Below the pieces are notes generated by a model. The model had not been told where the DNA came from. It did no database searches and worked only from the letters and a program-made list of their open reading frames with translations. The translations under genes were made by a program, and so were the position numbers. A stretch of 64,000 nt of DNA from Curtobacterium salicis (GTDB lineage Bacteria > Actinomycetota > Actinomycetes > Actinomycetales > Microbacteriaceae): NCBI RefSeq assembly GCF_011759505.1, contig NZ_JAAOYO010000002.1, positions 1 to 64,000 on the forward strand, given 5' to 3'. Below are positions 33,584-41,843 of the stretch, piece after piece. Within the stretch, counting starts at the first letter, position 1. Each line of letters begins with the position of its first letter.

Positions 33584-35770
33584 ATGAGTTCACCTGCTGC
33601 CTCCCCCGTCCCGCCGGCTGCGGCCGTGCCTGCGACCGCGGTGCCAGCCACCACGGCGCCGTCCGCTGCCGTCGCGGCCGAGGCGCAGGAGGCCCTGCTG
33701 GCGCTGACGGGTCGGGCCGACGCGGTCTTCCACCCCGGCCAGCTCGAGGCCATCTCCGCCCTGGTCGAGCACCGGCAGCGTGCGCTCGTCGTGCAGCGCA
33801 CCGGGTGGGGCAAGTCCGCCGTGTACTTCCTCGCCACCCTGTTGCTCCGCCGTCGGGGCGGTGGGCCGACCGTCCTGGTGTCGCCGCTGCTCGCCCTGAT
33901 GCGTGACCAGGTCGCCGCGGCCGCCCGAGCCGGTGTCCGAGCGGTGTCGATCAACTCCGCCAACGCCCACGAGTGGACCGAGACCCAGGCGGCCCTCGCA
34001 CGTGACGAGGTGGACGTGCTGTTGGTCTCCCCCGAGCGCCTGAACAACCCGAAGTTCCGCGACGAACAGCTGCCCGCGCTCATCGGCCGGATGGGCATGC
34101 TCGTCGTCGACGAAGCGCACTGCATCTCCGACTGGGGGCACGACTTCCGCCCGGACTACCGGCGCCTCGCCGAGCTGATCCGGTCCCTGCCGCACGGCGT
34201 GCCCGTGCTCGCGACGACGGCGACCGCGAACGAGCGCGTGGTCGAGGACGTGGCCGAACAGCTGACCGCCGGCCCCGAGGACCCGGTGTTCACCATCCGT
34301 GGCTCACTCGCCCGCGCCTCGCTGCGACTCGGCGTCCTCACGCTGCCGGACGCCCGTGCCCGTCTCGGCTGGCTGCTCGCGCACCTCGGCGACCTGCCCG
34401 GCAGCGGCATCATCTACACGCTCACCGTTTCGGCTGCCGAGGACATCGCCCGGCTCCTCCGCGAATCGGGGTACGCCGTCCGCGCCTACACCGGCCGGAC
34501 CGACAACGACGAACGTGAACAGCTCGAAGGGCAGCTGAAGAACAACGAGCTCAAGGCGCTCGTGGCGACGAGCGCACTCGGCATGGGGTTCGACAAGCCC
34601 GACCTGGGCTTCGTCGTCCACATCGGCGCGCCGTCCTCCCCCGTCGCCTACTACCAGCAGATCGGTCGTGCCGGGCGCGCCACCGACAACGCCGACGTGC
34701 TCCTGTTGCCCGGGCGTGAGGACCAGGAGATCTGGCAGTACTTCGCCAGCGCCTCGATGCCGACCGAGTCCCGCGCCTCCGCGGTGCTCGGTGCCCTCTC
34801 CACCGACAGCGCCATGTCGACCGTCGCCCTCGAAGGACTCGTCGACATCAAGCGGTCGACGCTCGAGCTGCTCCTCAAGGTGCTCGACGTCGACGGTGCC
34901 GTCCGTCGGGTCGGCGGCGGCTGGGTCGCGACCGGTCGGCCCTGGGAGTACGACGCGGCACGGTACGAGCGGGTCGCTGCGGCCCGCGCGGCCGAGGCGG
35001 CGTCGATGCTCACGTACGAGTCGACCAACGCCTGCCGCATGCAGCTGCTGCAGCAGGACCTCGACGACCCCACCGCCGAACCCTGTGGCCGGTGCGACAA
35101 CTGCGCCGGTGCCTGGTACCCGACCGACGTCTCGGACGCCGACCGTACGGGTGCCGCGAACGCCCTCGACCAGGTGGGCGTCGAGATCGCCCCCCGCGCG
35201 CAGTGGCCCTCCGGCATGTCGTCGCTCGGCGTCGCCGTCAAGGGCAAGATCCCGGCCGGCGAACTCGTCGCCCCGGGTCGCGCCGTCGCCCGACTCACCG
35301 ACCTGGGCTGGGGCGGTCCGCTCCGCGCCCTGTTCGCGAACGCCACCCCGGACGCTCCGGTGTCCCGTGAACTCGTCGACGGCTGCGTCCGGGCGCTCAA
35401 GGACTGGCCGTGGGAGACCCGGCCGACCGGCGTCGTCGCGATGTCCTCGCGCTCCCGGCCGCAGCTCGTCGCCTCGCTCTCCCAGGGGCTGTCCTCGATC
35501 GGTCGGTTGCAGCACCTCGGCACCCTCGATCGCAATGGGGGAACACCGCGTGGGGACGGTGCGACCAACAGCGCGTACCGGCTGTCGGGCGTCTGGGACA
35601 CCTTCGTCGTCGGCCCGGAACTCGCGGCAGCACTGCAGGCGCACGACGGGCCGGTCCTGCTCGTCGACGACCTGGTCGACAGCCGCTGGACGATGACCGT
35701 GGCGGGGCGGGAACTCCGGCGGGCCGGAGCGTCCGCCGTGCTCCCGTTCGCCCTCGCCACCGTGGCCTGA
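33584..35770 (+). CDS. recQ: RecQ family DNA helicase with C-terminal phosphoribosyltransferase-like domain
   Basis: 728-residue ATP-dependent 3'-5' DNA helicase. After an Ala/Pro-rich tail (1-32), the SF2 core shows Walker A GWGKS with K77, DEAH (176-179), SAT-type TTATAN, and the motif VI region QQIGRAGR (358-365). RecQ zinc ligands are C484, C501, C504 and C507. The C-terminal roughly 190 residues end in VLLVDDLVDSRWTMTVAG (691-708), the PRPP-binding loop of phosphoribosyltransferases, in place of an HRDC domain. The combination suggests nucleotide sensing or salvage linked to repair, but the tail may also be non-enzymatic. It is convergent with the aldo/keto reductase gene after 3 bp. Confidence 0.9.
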   Translation: MSSPAASPVPPAAAVPATAVPATTAPSAAVAAEAQEALLALTGRADAVFHPGQLEAISALVEHRQRALVVQRTGWGKSAVYFLATLLLRRRGGGPTVLVSPLLALMRDQVAAAARAGVRAVSINSANAHEWTETQAALARDEVDVLLVSPERLNNPKFRDEQLPALIGRMGMLVVDEAHCISDWGHDFRPDYRRLAELIRSLPHGVPVLATTATANERVVEDVAEQLTAGPEDPVFTIRGSLARASLRLGVLTLPDARARLGWLLAHLGDLPGSGIIYTLTVSAAEDIARLLRESGYAVRAYTGRTDNDEREQLEGQLKNNELKALVATSALGMGFDKPDLGFVVHIGAPSSPVAYYQQIGRAGRATDNADVLLLPGREDQEIWQYFASASMPTESRASAVLGALSTDSAMSTVALEGLVDIKRSTLELLLKVLDVDGAVRRVGGGWVATGRPWEYDAARYERVAAARAAEAASMLTYESTNACRMQLLQQDLDDPTAEPCGRCDNCAGAWYPTDVSDADRTGAANALDQVGVEIAPRAQWPSGMSSLGVAVKGKIPAGELVAPGRAVARLTDLGWGGPLRALFANATPDAPVSRELVDGCVRALKDWPWETRPTGVVAMSSRSRPQLVASLSQGLSSIGRLQHLGTLDRNGGTPRGDGATNSAYRLSGVWDTFVVGPELAAALQAHDGPVLLVDDLVDSRWTMTVAGRELRRAGASAVLPFALATVA

Positions 35771-35773
35771 GCC

Positions 35774-36649
35774 CTACGCGGCCGACCCGATCGCGTCGAG
35801 CTCGGCGACGGCGTCGTCCGGCAGTGCGAAGCCGGCCGACGCCACGTTGTCCCGCAGGTGGTCGACCGACGACGTCCCCGGGATCAGCAGCATGTTCGGC
35901 GAGCGCTGGAGCAGCCATGACAGCGCCACGGTCAGGCGCGAGACCTCCAGGCGCTCCGCGACCCGGTCGAGCGCGCCGGACTGGATCGGCGAGAACCCAC
36001 CGAGCGGGAAGTACGGCACGTACGCGATCCCCTGCGACGCGGTGAGGTCCACGAGGGCGTCGTCCTCACGACGGGCGACGTTGTACATGTTCTGCACGCA
36101 GACGATCGGCGCGTAGCTCTGCGCCTCCGCGAGCTGTTCGGCGCTGACGGTCGACAGTCCGATGTGGCGGACCAGCCCGTCCTCCTGCAGTCGGGCGAGC
36201 GCCTCCACCTGCGGGGCGATCGAGCCCGACTCCGGAGCGTCGAAGCCGCCCATCCGGATGTTCACGACCTCGAGCTGCTCGAGTCCGAGGGTGCGGAGGT
36301 TCTCGTGCACCTGCGCCACCAGGTCGTCCGGCTGCCGGGTCGGCACCCAGTTGCCCTCGGCGTCCCGCACCGAGCCGACCTTCGTCACGATGTGCACGTC
36401 GTCCCCGTACGGCGACAGTGCTTCGCGGATGAGTTCGTTCGTGACGTGCGGGCCGTAGAACTCGGCGGTGTCGATGTGGGTGATGCCGAGCTCGACGACG
36501 GTCCGGAGCACCCGGAGTGCCTCGTCGCGGTCGGCGGGCGGACCGAACACGTGCGGCCCGGCGAGCTGCATGGCGCCGTACCCGACGCGGGTGAGTTCGA
36601 GGTCGTCGGCGAGGCGGAACGTGCCGCCGGGGAGCGATGTCGTGGTCAT
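35774..36649 (-). CDS. aldo/keto reductase family protein
   Basis: 291-residue TIM-barrel oxidoreductase using NADPH. The tetrad Asp and Tyr are in HIDTAEFYGPH and the Lys in IVTKVG. The usual His after strand 4 is replaced, since the corresponding sequence is VVNIRMGG. The nucleotide-binding C-terminus LLIPGTSSVDHLRDNVAS is typical. The ATG at 36649 is chosen because GGAGG is just upstream; a GTG at 36658 (VEDM) with AGGAG is also possible. The substrate is unknown. Similar proteins are common in actinobacteria. Confidence 0.85.
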   Translation of the reverse strand: MTTTSLPGGTFRLADDLELTRVGYGAMQLAGPHVFGPPADRDEALRVLRTVVELGITHIDTAEFYGPHVTNELIREALSPYGDDVHIVTKVGSVRDAEGNWVPTRQPDDLVAQVHENLRTLGLEQLEVVNIRMGGFDAPESGSIAPQVEALARLQEDGLVRHIGLSTVSAEQLAEAQSYAPIVCVQNMYNVARREDDALVDLTASQGIAYVPYFPLGGFSPIQSGALDRVAERLEVSRLTVALSWLLQRSPNMLLIPGTSSVDHLRDNVASAGFALPDDAVAELDAIGSAA

Positions 36650-36689
36650 GTCCTCCACGATGCTCCTGGGTGCTGCATCCGACCCGGGC

Positions 36690-37217
36690 CTACGGTTGCC
36701 GGCGCACCGGCTTCGGGAACGTGAGCCGCATGTGGTCGCTCGTCAGGACGTCGCCGATCCCCACCATCAGGACCGAGAACACGATCTGCTCGATCACCAT
36801 CCAGAACGGGTAGAGGCCGGGGATCGCCGCGATCACGAGCGTCACGATCGGGAAGATCCGGCTGAACAGCCGCAGCCGCTGGTACGCCCAGTAGTACCCG
36901 AGCTGCGCCCGCCATGCGAACACGTAGAGCGTCAGGGTGATGAGCAGCACGACGGTCGCGCGGAACCAGACCGCCCACGGCACCGTCTCCCCGGCTCGGG
37001 TCAGCAGGACGGCGACGACGATCGCGGTCAGTCCGACGACGGTCTCGGCGACGAGCAACCACCGGATCCACCGGAACGACCGGACCGTGTCGGGGTGGGC
37101 GAGCATGTCCTCGCGGATGACGTAGCCGCTCTGCCGTCCGCCGGCCAGGCGGTCCAGGCGGAGCCGGTTCCACGCCCGGTCAGCGGTCGCTGCCAGGCCG
37201 GAGGGTCGCTGCGTCAC
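36690..37217 (-). CDS. four-helix membrane protein of unknown function
   Basis: 175 residues from a GTG at 37217. An amphipathic N-terminus (residues 1-45, with RLAGGRQSGYVIREDMLAHPDTVRSFRWIRW) precedes four predicted helices (about 52-72, 82-102, 118-138 and 140-160). No catalytic motif is recognised. It is on the same strand as, and 40 bp upstream of, the aldo/keto reductase gene and could be co-transcribed. The start is weakly supported. Confidence 0.6.
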   Translation of the reverse strand: MTQRPSGLAATADRAWNRLRLDRLAGGRQSGYVIREDMLAHPDTVRSFRWIRWLLVAETVVGLTAIVVAVLLTRAGETVPWAVWFRATVVLLITLTLYVFAWRAQLGYYWAYQRLRLFSRIFPIVTLVIAAIPGLYPFWMVIEQIVFSVLMVGIGDVLTSDHMRLTFPKPVRRQP

Positions 37218-37308
37218 CGTCCCATGGTGCCGTATCCGGCGGGGCGGCGGTGCCACGGGCCTCCCGGACGGCTGAGAGTCCCGTCGGACGCCGGTCGCTG
37301 GTCTGCCT

Positions 37309-37326
37309 GGAGGCGCACCCGCCTCC
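37309..37326 (-). terminator. short hairpin after the repeat-containing membrane protein gene
   Basis: GGAGGCG and CGCCTCC form a 7-bp stem with a 4-nt loop 16 bp beyond the stop at 37342. Confidence 0.35.
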
Positions 37327-37341
37327 CCCGCGCCCGCCCGC

Positions 37342-38124
37342 TCAGAAGACGGGCAGCAACTCGGCGCCGCCGAGCAGGTCCCCGGTGTCGGCGTCGAAGA
37401 GCAGCGCCGAGTGCACCACGGGCGGGAGGTCCTGCGGGTCGACCATGACCAGGACCGGGTGTTCGCCGTCCGGGGTGAACGAGCCGAAGTCGGCGGGGAC
37501 GTCGTCGCCGGTCCACTGCGCCCGCTCGGTGCCGATGACGTCGCCCGCTGACAGCTCGACCCGCACGGCACCGACGTGCGACCCGGACGTACCGGACCCG
37601 GACGTACCGGACCCTGACGTGCCGGACCCTGACGTGCGGGGCCCTGACGTGCGGGGCCCTGACGTCACCCGCACGCTGGTGAGGGTGATCTGCACGACCT
37701 GTTCGCCGACGACCTCGAGCCGGACGCTGCCGTGGACGTCACCGCCGATGGGGACCAGATCGCCCGCGATCGGCAGGGCACGTCGCCACCACGGGCCGGT
37801 TGCCTGCGCCTCGTCGACGGGCAGGCCGGTCGCGGCGTCGATGACGGTCGTCTCGTCGCTCGTGGCTGTGCCGGTCGCTGTGCCGACACCGTCCGGACTC
37901 CCGCTGGCGTCTGCCGTCGGCGCGTCCGGGATGAAGCCGTGGCCGATCGACATCTGCGGCCCGTCAGCGGTCGGAGACGGGTCCGGCGTCGGCGCTGCGG
38001 TCCCGCTGCCCGGGCCGGACCACTGCGCCACTGCGCCGACGCCGACCACGACGAGCAGCACGAGCCCGGCCACGAGGGGCCATCGACGTCGTGACGTCGA
38101 TCGCTCCCCTCGTGGCGCGGACAT
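37342..38124 (-). CDS. membrane-anchored protein with SGSGT/SGPRT repeats
   Basis: 260 residues, not recognised. A basic N-terminus (SAPRGERSTSRRR) is followed by one transmembrane segment (about 16-33) and a Pro/Thr/Ser/Gly-rich extracellular linker to about residue 100. Two short domains follow: WWRRALPIAGDLVPIGGDVHGSVRLEVVGEQ and a C-terminal VRVELSAGDVIGTERAQWTGDDVPADFGSFTPDGEHPVLVMVDPQDLPPVVHSAL. They are joined by a pentapeptide-type repeat from a 15-bp tandem DNA repeat. The ATG at 38124 is 6 bp after the der stop, so it is probably in the der operon. Confidence 0.6.
   Translation of the reverse strand: MSAPRGERSTSRRRWPLVAGLVLLVVVGVGAVAQWSGPGSGTAAPTPDPSPTADGPQMSIGHGFIPDAPTADASGSPDGVGTATGTATSDETTVIDAATGLPVDEAQATGPWWRRALPIAGDLVPIGGDVHGSVRLEVVGEQVVQITLTSVRVTSGPRTSGPRTSGSGTSGSGTSGSGTSGSHVGAVRVELSAGDVIGTERAQWTGDDVPADFGSFTPDGEHPVLVMVDPQDLPPVVHSALLFDADTGDLLGGAELLPVF
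37586..37660. repeat. five tandem 15-bp repeats inside a gene
   Basis: Units of the type GACGTACCGGACCCG occur five times head-to-tail, with two adjacent units identical and the others differing by 1-4 bases. They encode the SGSGT/SGPRT repeats of the membrane-anchored protein, and copy number can vary without a frameshift. Confidence 0.85.
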
Positions 38125-38130
38125 GGCCGA

Positions 38131-39651
38131 TCAGCGCTTCCGGCGCTCGCGGACGCGCATGTTGACCACGATCGGCGTGCCGTCGAAGCCCCAGACCTCG
38201 CGCAGACGCCGCGTGATGAAGCGGCGGTACTGCGGGTCGAGGAACGCCGAGGTGAAGAGCACGAACGTCGGCGGCTGGCTCGACGCCTGCGTGGCGAAGA
38301 GGATGCGGGGCTGCTTGCCGCCGCGGACCGGGTGCGGGTGCTCCTGGACCAGTTCGGCGACGAAGGCGTTGACCTTGCCGGTCGGGATGCGGGTGTCCCA
38401 CGACTCGAGTGCGGTCTCGAGGGCCGGCACGAGCTTCTCGAGGTGGCGACCGGTGCGTGCGGAGATGTTGACACGGGGGGCCCAGGCGACGTGCGCCAGG
38501 TCCTGCTCGATCTCGCGCTCCAGGTAGCGACGACGCTCGTCGTCCAGCAGGTCCCACTTGTTGTAGGCGAGGACCAGGGCACGCCCGGACTCGAGCACCA
38601 GGTCGATGATGCGGAGGTCCTGCACCGACACCGGCTCGGTCACGTCGAGGACGACGACCGCGACCTCGGCCTTCTCGAGTGCGGCGGTGGTGCGGAGCGA
38701 CGCGTAGAAGTCGGCGCCCTGCTGCAGGTGCACGCGCTTCCGGATGCCGGCGGTGTCGACGAAGCGCCAGGTCTTGCCACCGAGTTCGATCTGCTCGTCG
38801 ACCGGGTCACGGGTCGTGCCCGCGAGCTCGTTGACGACGACTCGCTCTTCGCCGGCGGCCTTGTTGAGCAGCGAGCTCTTGCCGACGTTCGGGCGGCCGA
38901 GGATCGCGACGCGACGGGGGCCGCCGATCTCCTGCTTGGCGACCGCGGACACGTCCGGGAGCGTCGAGATGATCAGGTCGAGGAGGTCCGCGACACCACG
39001 GCCGTGCAGCGCCGAGACGGGGTGCGGCTCGCCGAGACCCAGGTTCCAGAGTGCGTAGGCCTCGAGGTCACGGCGCTCGTCGTCGGACTTGTTCGCGGCG
39101 ACGATGACCGGACGGTCGGTGCCACGGAGCATCTTGACGACGTGCTCGTCGGTGGCGGTGATGCCCACCGTGACGTCGACGACGAACAGCACCGCGTCGG
39201 CGAGGTCGATCGCGACCTCGGCCTGGGCGGCGACCGAGGCGTTGATGCCCTTGGCGTCGGGTTCCCACCCGCCGGTGTCGACGATCGTGAAGCGCTTGTC
39301 GTTCCACTCGGCCTTGTAGCTGACGCGGTCACGCGTGACACCGGGGGTGTCCTGCACGACGGCTTCGCGGCGGCCGAGGATGCGGTTCACGAGCTGCGAC
39401 TTGCCGACGTTCGGGCGGCCGACGATCGCGAGCACCGGCAGCGCCGGCAGGTACGCGACGCCGTCGACCCCGAGCTTGCCGGCTTCGAGGAGCGCGAGGT
39501 CCTCGTCGTCCAGGTCGTACTCGTCCAGGCCGACGCGGAGCGCGCTTGCACGCTGGTCCGCTTCGGCGTCGTCGATGCCGGCGAGCCGCTCTCCGAGCGA
39601 GTCGTCGTACTCGGGGAAGTCGTCGTCGCTTCGGTCGTCCAGCTGCGCCAT
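38131..39651 (-). CDS. der: ribosome biogenesis GTPase Der (EngA)
   Basis: 506-residue double GTPase acting in 50S subunit assembly. An acidic N-terminal extension (1-70) precedes G domain 1 with GRPNVGKS (78-85), DTPG and NKSD (187-190), G domain 2 with GRPNVGKS (252-259), DTAG and NKWD, and a C-terminal KH-like domain ending in [35 protein letters not shown] precedes the ATG. It follows cmk by 72 bp, the usual actinobacterial cmk-der order. Confidence 0.96.
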   Translation of the reverse strand: MAQLDDRSDDDFPEYDDSLGERLAGIDDAEADQRASALRVGLDEYDLDDEDLALLEAGKLGVDGVAYLPALPVLAIVGRPNVGKSQLVNRILGRREAVVQDTPGVTRDRVSYKAEWNDKRFTIVDTGGWEPDAKGINASVAAQAEVAIDLADAVLFVVDVTVGITATDEHVVKMLRGTDRPVIVAANKSDDERRDLEAYALWNLGLGEPHPVSALHGRGVADLLDLIISTLPDVSAVAKQEIGGPRRVAILGRPNVGKSSLLNKAAGEERVVVNELAGTTRDPVDEQIELGGKTWRFVDTAGIRKRVHLQQGADFYASLRTTAALEKAEVAVVVLDVTEPVSVQDLRIIDLVLESGRALVLAYNKWDLLDDERRRYLEREIEQDLAHVAWAPRVNISARTGRHLEKLVPALETALESWDTRIPTGKVNAFVAELVQEHPHPVRGGKQPRILFATQASSQPPTFVLFTSAFLDPQYRRFITRRLREVWGFDGTPIVVNMRVRERRKR

Positions 39652-39723
39652 GGTGGTTTCCTTGCCGGCGGCCGGTGGGCCGCGTGTTCGTGGTTCAGGT
39701 GCGGCCGTGTGGCCGGGTTGCTG

Positions 39724-40593
39724 TCAGTTCGTGGCCGAGCGGGCCAGGTCGACCACCGCCTGCACGGTCTGGTCGAAGTCGAGGTCGGTGGAGTCGAGGG
39801 TGGTGACGCCGTCGGCGGCGTTCATGAAGTCGACGACCTTCGCATCGGCAGCGTCCCGACGGGCGAGGGCGGCCGAGGTCTCTTCGGCCGACTGGGTCGT
39901 GACCTCTGCCGACCGACGTGCCATCCTAACGGATTCATCGGCGGTCAGCAGGATGCGGACTTCGGCGTCCGGCGCGACCACCGTGGTGATGTCGCGGCCC
40001 TCGGTGATGATGCCCTGCCCGTCGGCCATCCGCATCACCTGCCGGAAGAGCGACACGAGCTTCGCGCGGACCTCCGGCAGCTTCGCGATGTGCGCCACGG
40101 CAGCGGTGACCTCAGGCGTCCGGATGGCGTCCGTCACGTCGACACCGCCGACCCGCACGAAGTAGTCGTCGGGGTCGGTGCCGATCGCGTAGTCGAACGA
40201 GTCGAAGGCCGAGACGACCGCAGCCGCGTCGTCCAGGTCCACGCCCTGCTGCAGCGCGTGCCAGGCGAGCGCTCGGTAGGCGGCACCGGTGTCCTGGTAG
40301 CCGAAGCCGAGCGCGCGGGCAGCCGCACGCGAGACGCTCGACTTGCCGCTGCCGGCGGGACCGTCGACGGCGATGACGAACTTCGCCACGAAGGCACCCG
40401 CGGGCAGACCGGCCGGCATCGGGTCACGCGTCGAACCGAGTTCGCCGCCGCCCTGCCCGCCGGCGCCGCCGGTGACGTCCCCACCACCGAGGGGGCCGGG
40501 CTGGTCTGCGGGCGTCGGCAGACCGGAGTCGGGGGCGTCCGGGCCGCCGGTGACGCCGGACTCGAGCGTGGTGTCGTTGTCGTTCAGGCCCAT
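39724..40593 (-). CDS. cmk: (d)CMP kinase with N-terminal extension
   Basis: Phosphorylates CMP and dCMP with ATP in pyrimidine nucleotide metabolism. The P-loop is GPAGSGKS (78-85), and the substrate region includes [13 protein letters not shown] and [23 protein letters not shown]. At 289 residues it is about 60 longer than usual. Residues 1-68 are a Gly/Pro/Asp-rich disordered tail, so an internal start is possible. The ATG at 40593 has GGAGGATCG 11 nt upstream and overlaps the tyrA stop by 10 nt. It lies in the tyrA-cmk-der operon. Confidence 0.93.
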   Translation of the reverse strand: MGLNDNDTTLESGVTGGPDAPDSGLPTPADQPGPLGGGDVTGGAGGQGGGELGSTRDPMPAGLPAGAFVAKFVIAVDGPAGSGKSSVSRAAARALGFGYQDTGAAYRALAWHALQQGVDLDDAAAVVSAFDSFDYAIGTDPDDYFVRVGGVDVTDAIRTPEVTAAVAHIAKLPEVRAKLVSLFRQVMRMADGQGIITEGRDITTVVAPDAEVRILLTADESVRMARRSAEVTTQSAEETSAALARRDAADAKVVDFMNAADGVTTLDSTDLDFDQTVQAVVDLARSATN

Positions 40594-41723
40594 GCTGCTG
40601 CGATCCTCCATCCGCGACCCTCGAGTTCCTCGACGAGTCGCTGTTCGTGCTCCGGGACGACCGACACCTCGACGATGCCGATCTGCGCTCCGGGCGAGTG
40701 CTCGAGGCGCAGGTCCTCGAGGTTGATGCCGAGTTCCCCGATGGTGGTGAGGAGTTCGGCGAACTGCCCGGGTCGGTCGTCGATCAGGACGACCACCTGG
40801 GCGAAACGTGCGGTGGTCCCGTGTTTGCCGGGCAGGCGCTCGACACCGCGGTTGCCCGAGGCCATCGTCTCGGCGATCGCGCGTGGAGACCCGGGCGCAG
40901 CGGGGTCGGCGAGCGCGACGAGCACCCGGTCGAGTTCGTCGCGGAGGTCGGCGAGCACCGGGCGGATGTGTCCGGCGTTGGCACCGATGATCTGCACCCA
41001 GAGGCCGGGATCGCTCGCGGCGATGCGCGTGACGTCGCGGACACCACCGCCGGCGAGACCGAGGGCTTCGCCGGGGGCGTCGCGGAGGCGCGAGGCCATC
41101 AGGGTCGCGACCAGCTGGGGCGCGTGCGAGACGACCGCGACGGCCCGGTCGTGCGACTCGGGGTCCATCGGGACGACGGTCGCGCCGAGGTCGAGGGCCA
41201 GGTGTTCGACCACTGCTGCACGCTGGTGGCTGATGTCGTCGTGACCGGCGATGACCCACGGGCGACCGATGAACAGGTCGGCCCGAGCAGCGGTCGGACC
41301 ACTGCGTTCGCGGCCCGCCATCGGGTGCGAGCCGATGTACCGCGAGACGTCCGCCCCGACGGCGCGCAGCCGGTCGAGTGGACCGGACTTGACGCTCGCC
41401 ACGTCGGTGACGACGGCGTTCGGATGCGCGCGGAGTTCACGTTCCACCACGGTCGCGGTGACGTCCGGCGGCACCGCGACGACGATGAGCTCTGGTTCGT
41501 CGCCGTCGGCGGGTGGCCGTCCGGCGCCGTAGTCGACGGCGAGCGCGAGCGCGGCCGGGGAGACGTCGTCGAGGACGACCTCCACACCCTTGTCTCGCAG
41601 TGCCAGACCGATCGAGGCGCCGAGCAGGCCGGTCCCGACGATCCGCACCGGCCCACGCACGCGCCGGTCGATGTCGGCGCGCGACGGATGCGCGTCGGTC
41701 GCGGTCGTGCTGGCGTCGGTCAC
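40584..41723 (-). CDS. tyrA: prephenate dehydrogenase with C-terminal ACT domain
   Basis: 379-residue NAD-dependent enzyme that makes 4-hydroxyphenylpyruvate for tyrosine synthesis. The Rossmann motif [10 protein letters not shown] (30-39), the catalytic-site segment [14 protein letters not shown] and the His in [11 protein letters not shown] are typical. The C-terminal ACT domain (about 305-379, [27 protein letters not shown]) is expected to give feedback control by tyrosine. The GTG start at 41723 is preceded by TAGGCT with a 6-nt gap, a leaderless arrangement. It is the first gene of tyrA-cmk-der. Confidence 0.94.
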   Translation of the reverse strand: MTDASTTATDAHPSRADIDRRVRGPVRIVGTGLLGASIGLALRDKGVEVVLDDVSPAALALAVDYGAGRPPADGDEPELIVVAVPPDVTATVVERELRAHPNAVVTDVASVKSGPLDRLRAVGADVSRYIGSHPMAGRERSGPTAARADLFIGRPWVIAGHDDISHQRAAVVEHLALDLGATVVPMDPESHDRAVAVVSHAPQLVATLMASRLRDAPGEALGLAGGGVRDVTRIAASDPGLWVQIIGANAGHIRPVLADLRDELDRVLVALADPAAPGSPRAIAETMASGNRGVERLPGKHGTTARFAQVVVLIDDRPGQFAELLTTIGELGINLEDLRLEHSPGAQIGIVEVSVVPEHEQRLVEELEGRGWRIAAAWA

Positions 41724-41729
41724 CCGGCA

Positions 41730-41735
41730 AGCCTA
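41730..41735 (-). promoter_or_regulatory. -10 box TAGGCT of tyrA (leaderless)
   Basis: TAGGCT on the minus strand ends 6 nt before the tyrA GTG, and no Shine-Dalgarno sequence is present. It is one of several identical layouts in this window. Confidence 0.5.
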
Positions 41736-41759
41736 CCGAGCGCGGGTGCCCGGCAGCAG

Positions 41760-41805
41760 GACGGCGCCGGGCCTGTGGAGAAGTCCCCACCGGCCCGGCG
41801 CCGTC
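41760..41805 (-). terminator. hairpin terminator of rluB
   Basis: 14-bp perfect outer arms (41760-41773 and 41792-41805) enclose a short inner GTGG/CCAC pairing, 39 bp after the rluB stop and before the tyrA promoter. Confidence 0.65.
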
Positions 41806-41843
41806 CGAGTCGCGGTCGGTCCGCGACGATCAGCCCGCGAGGG

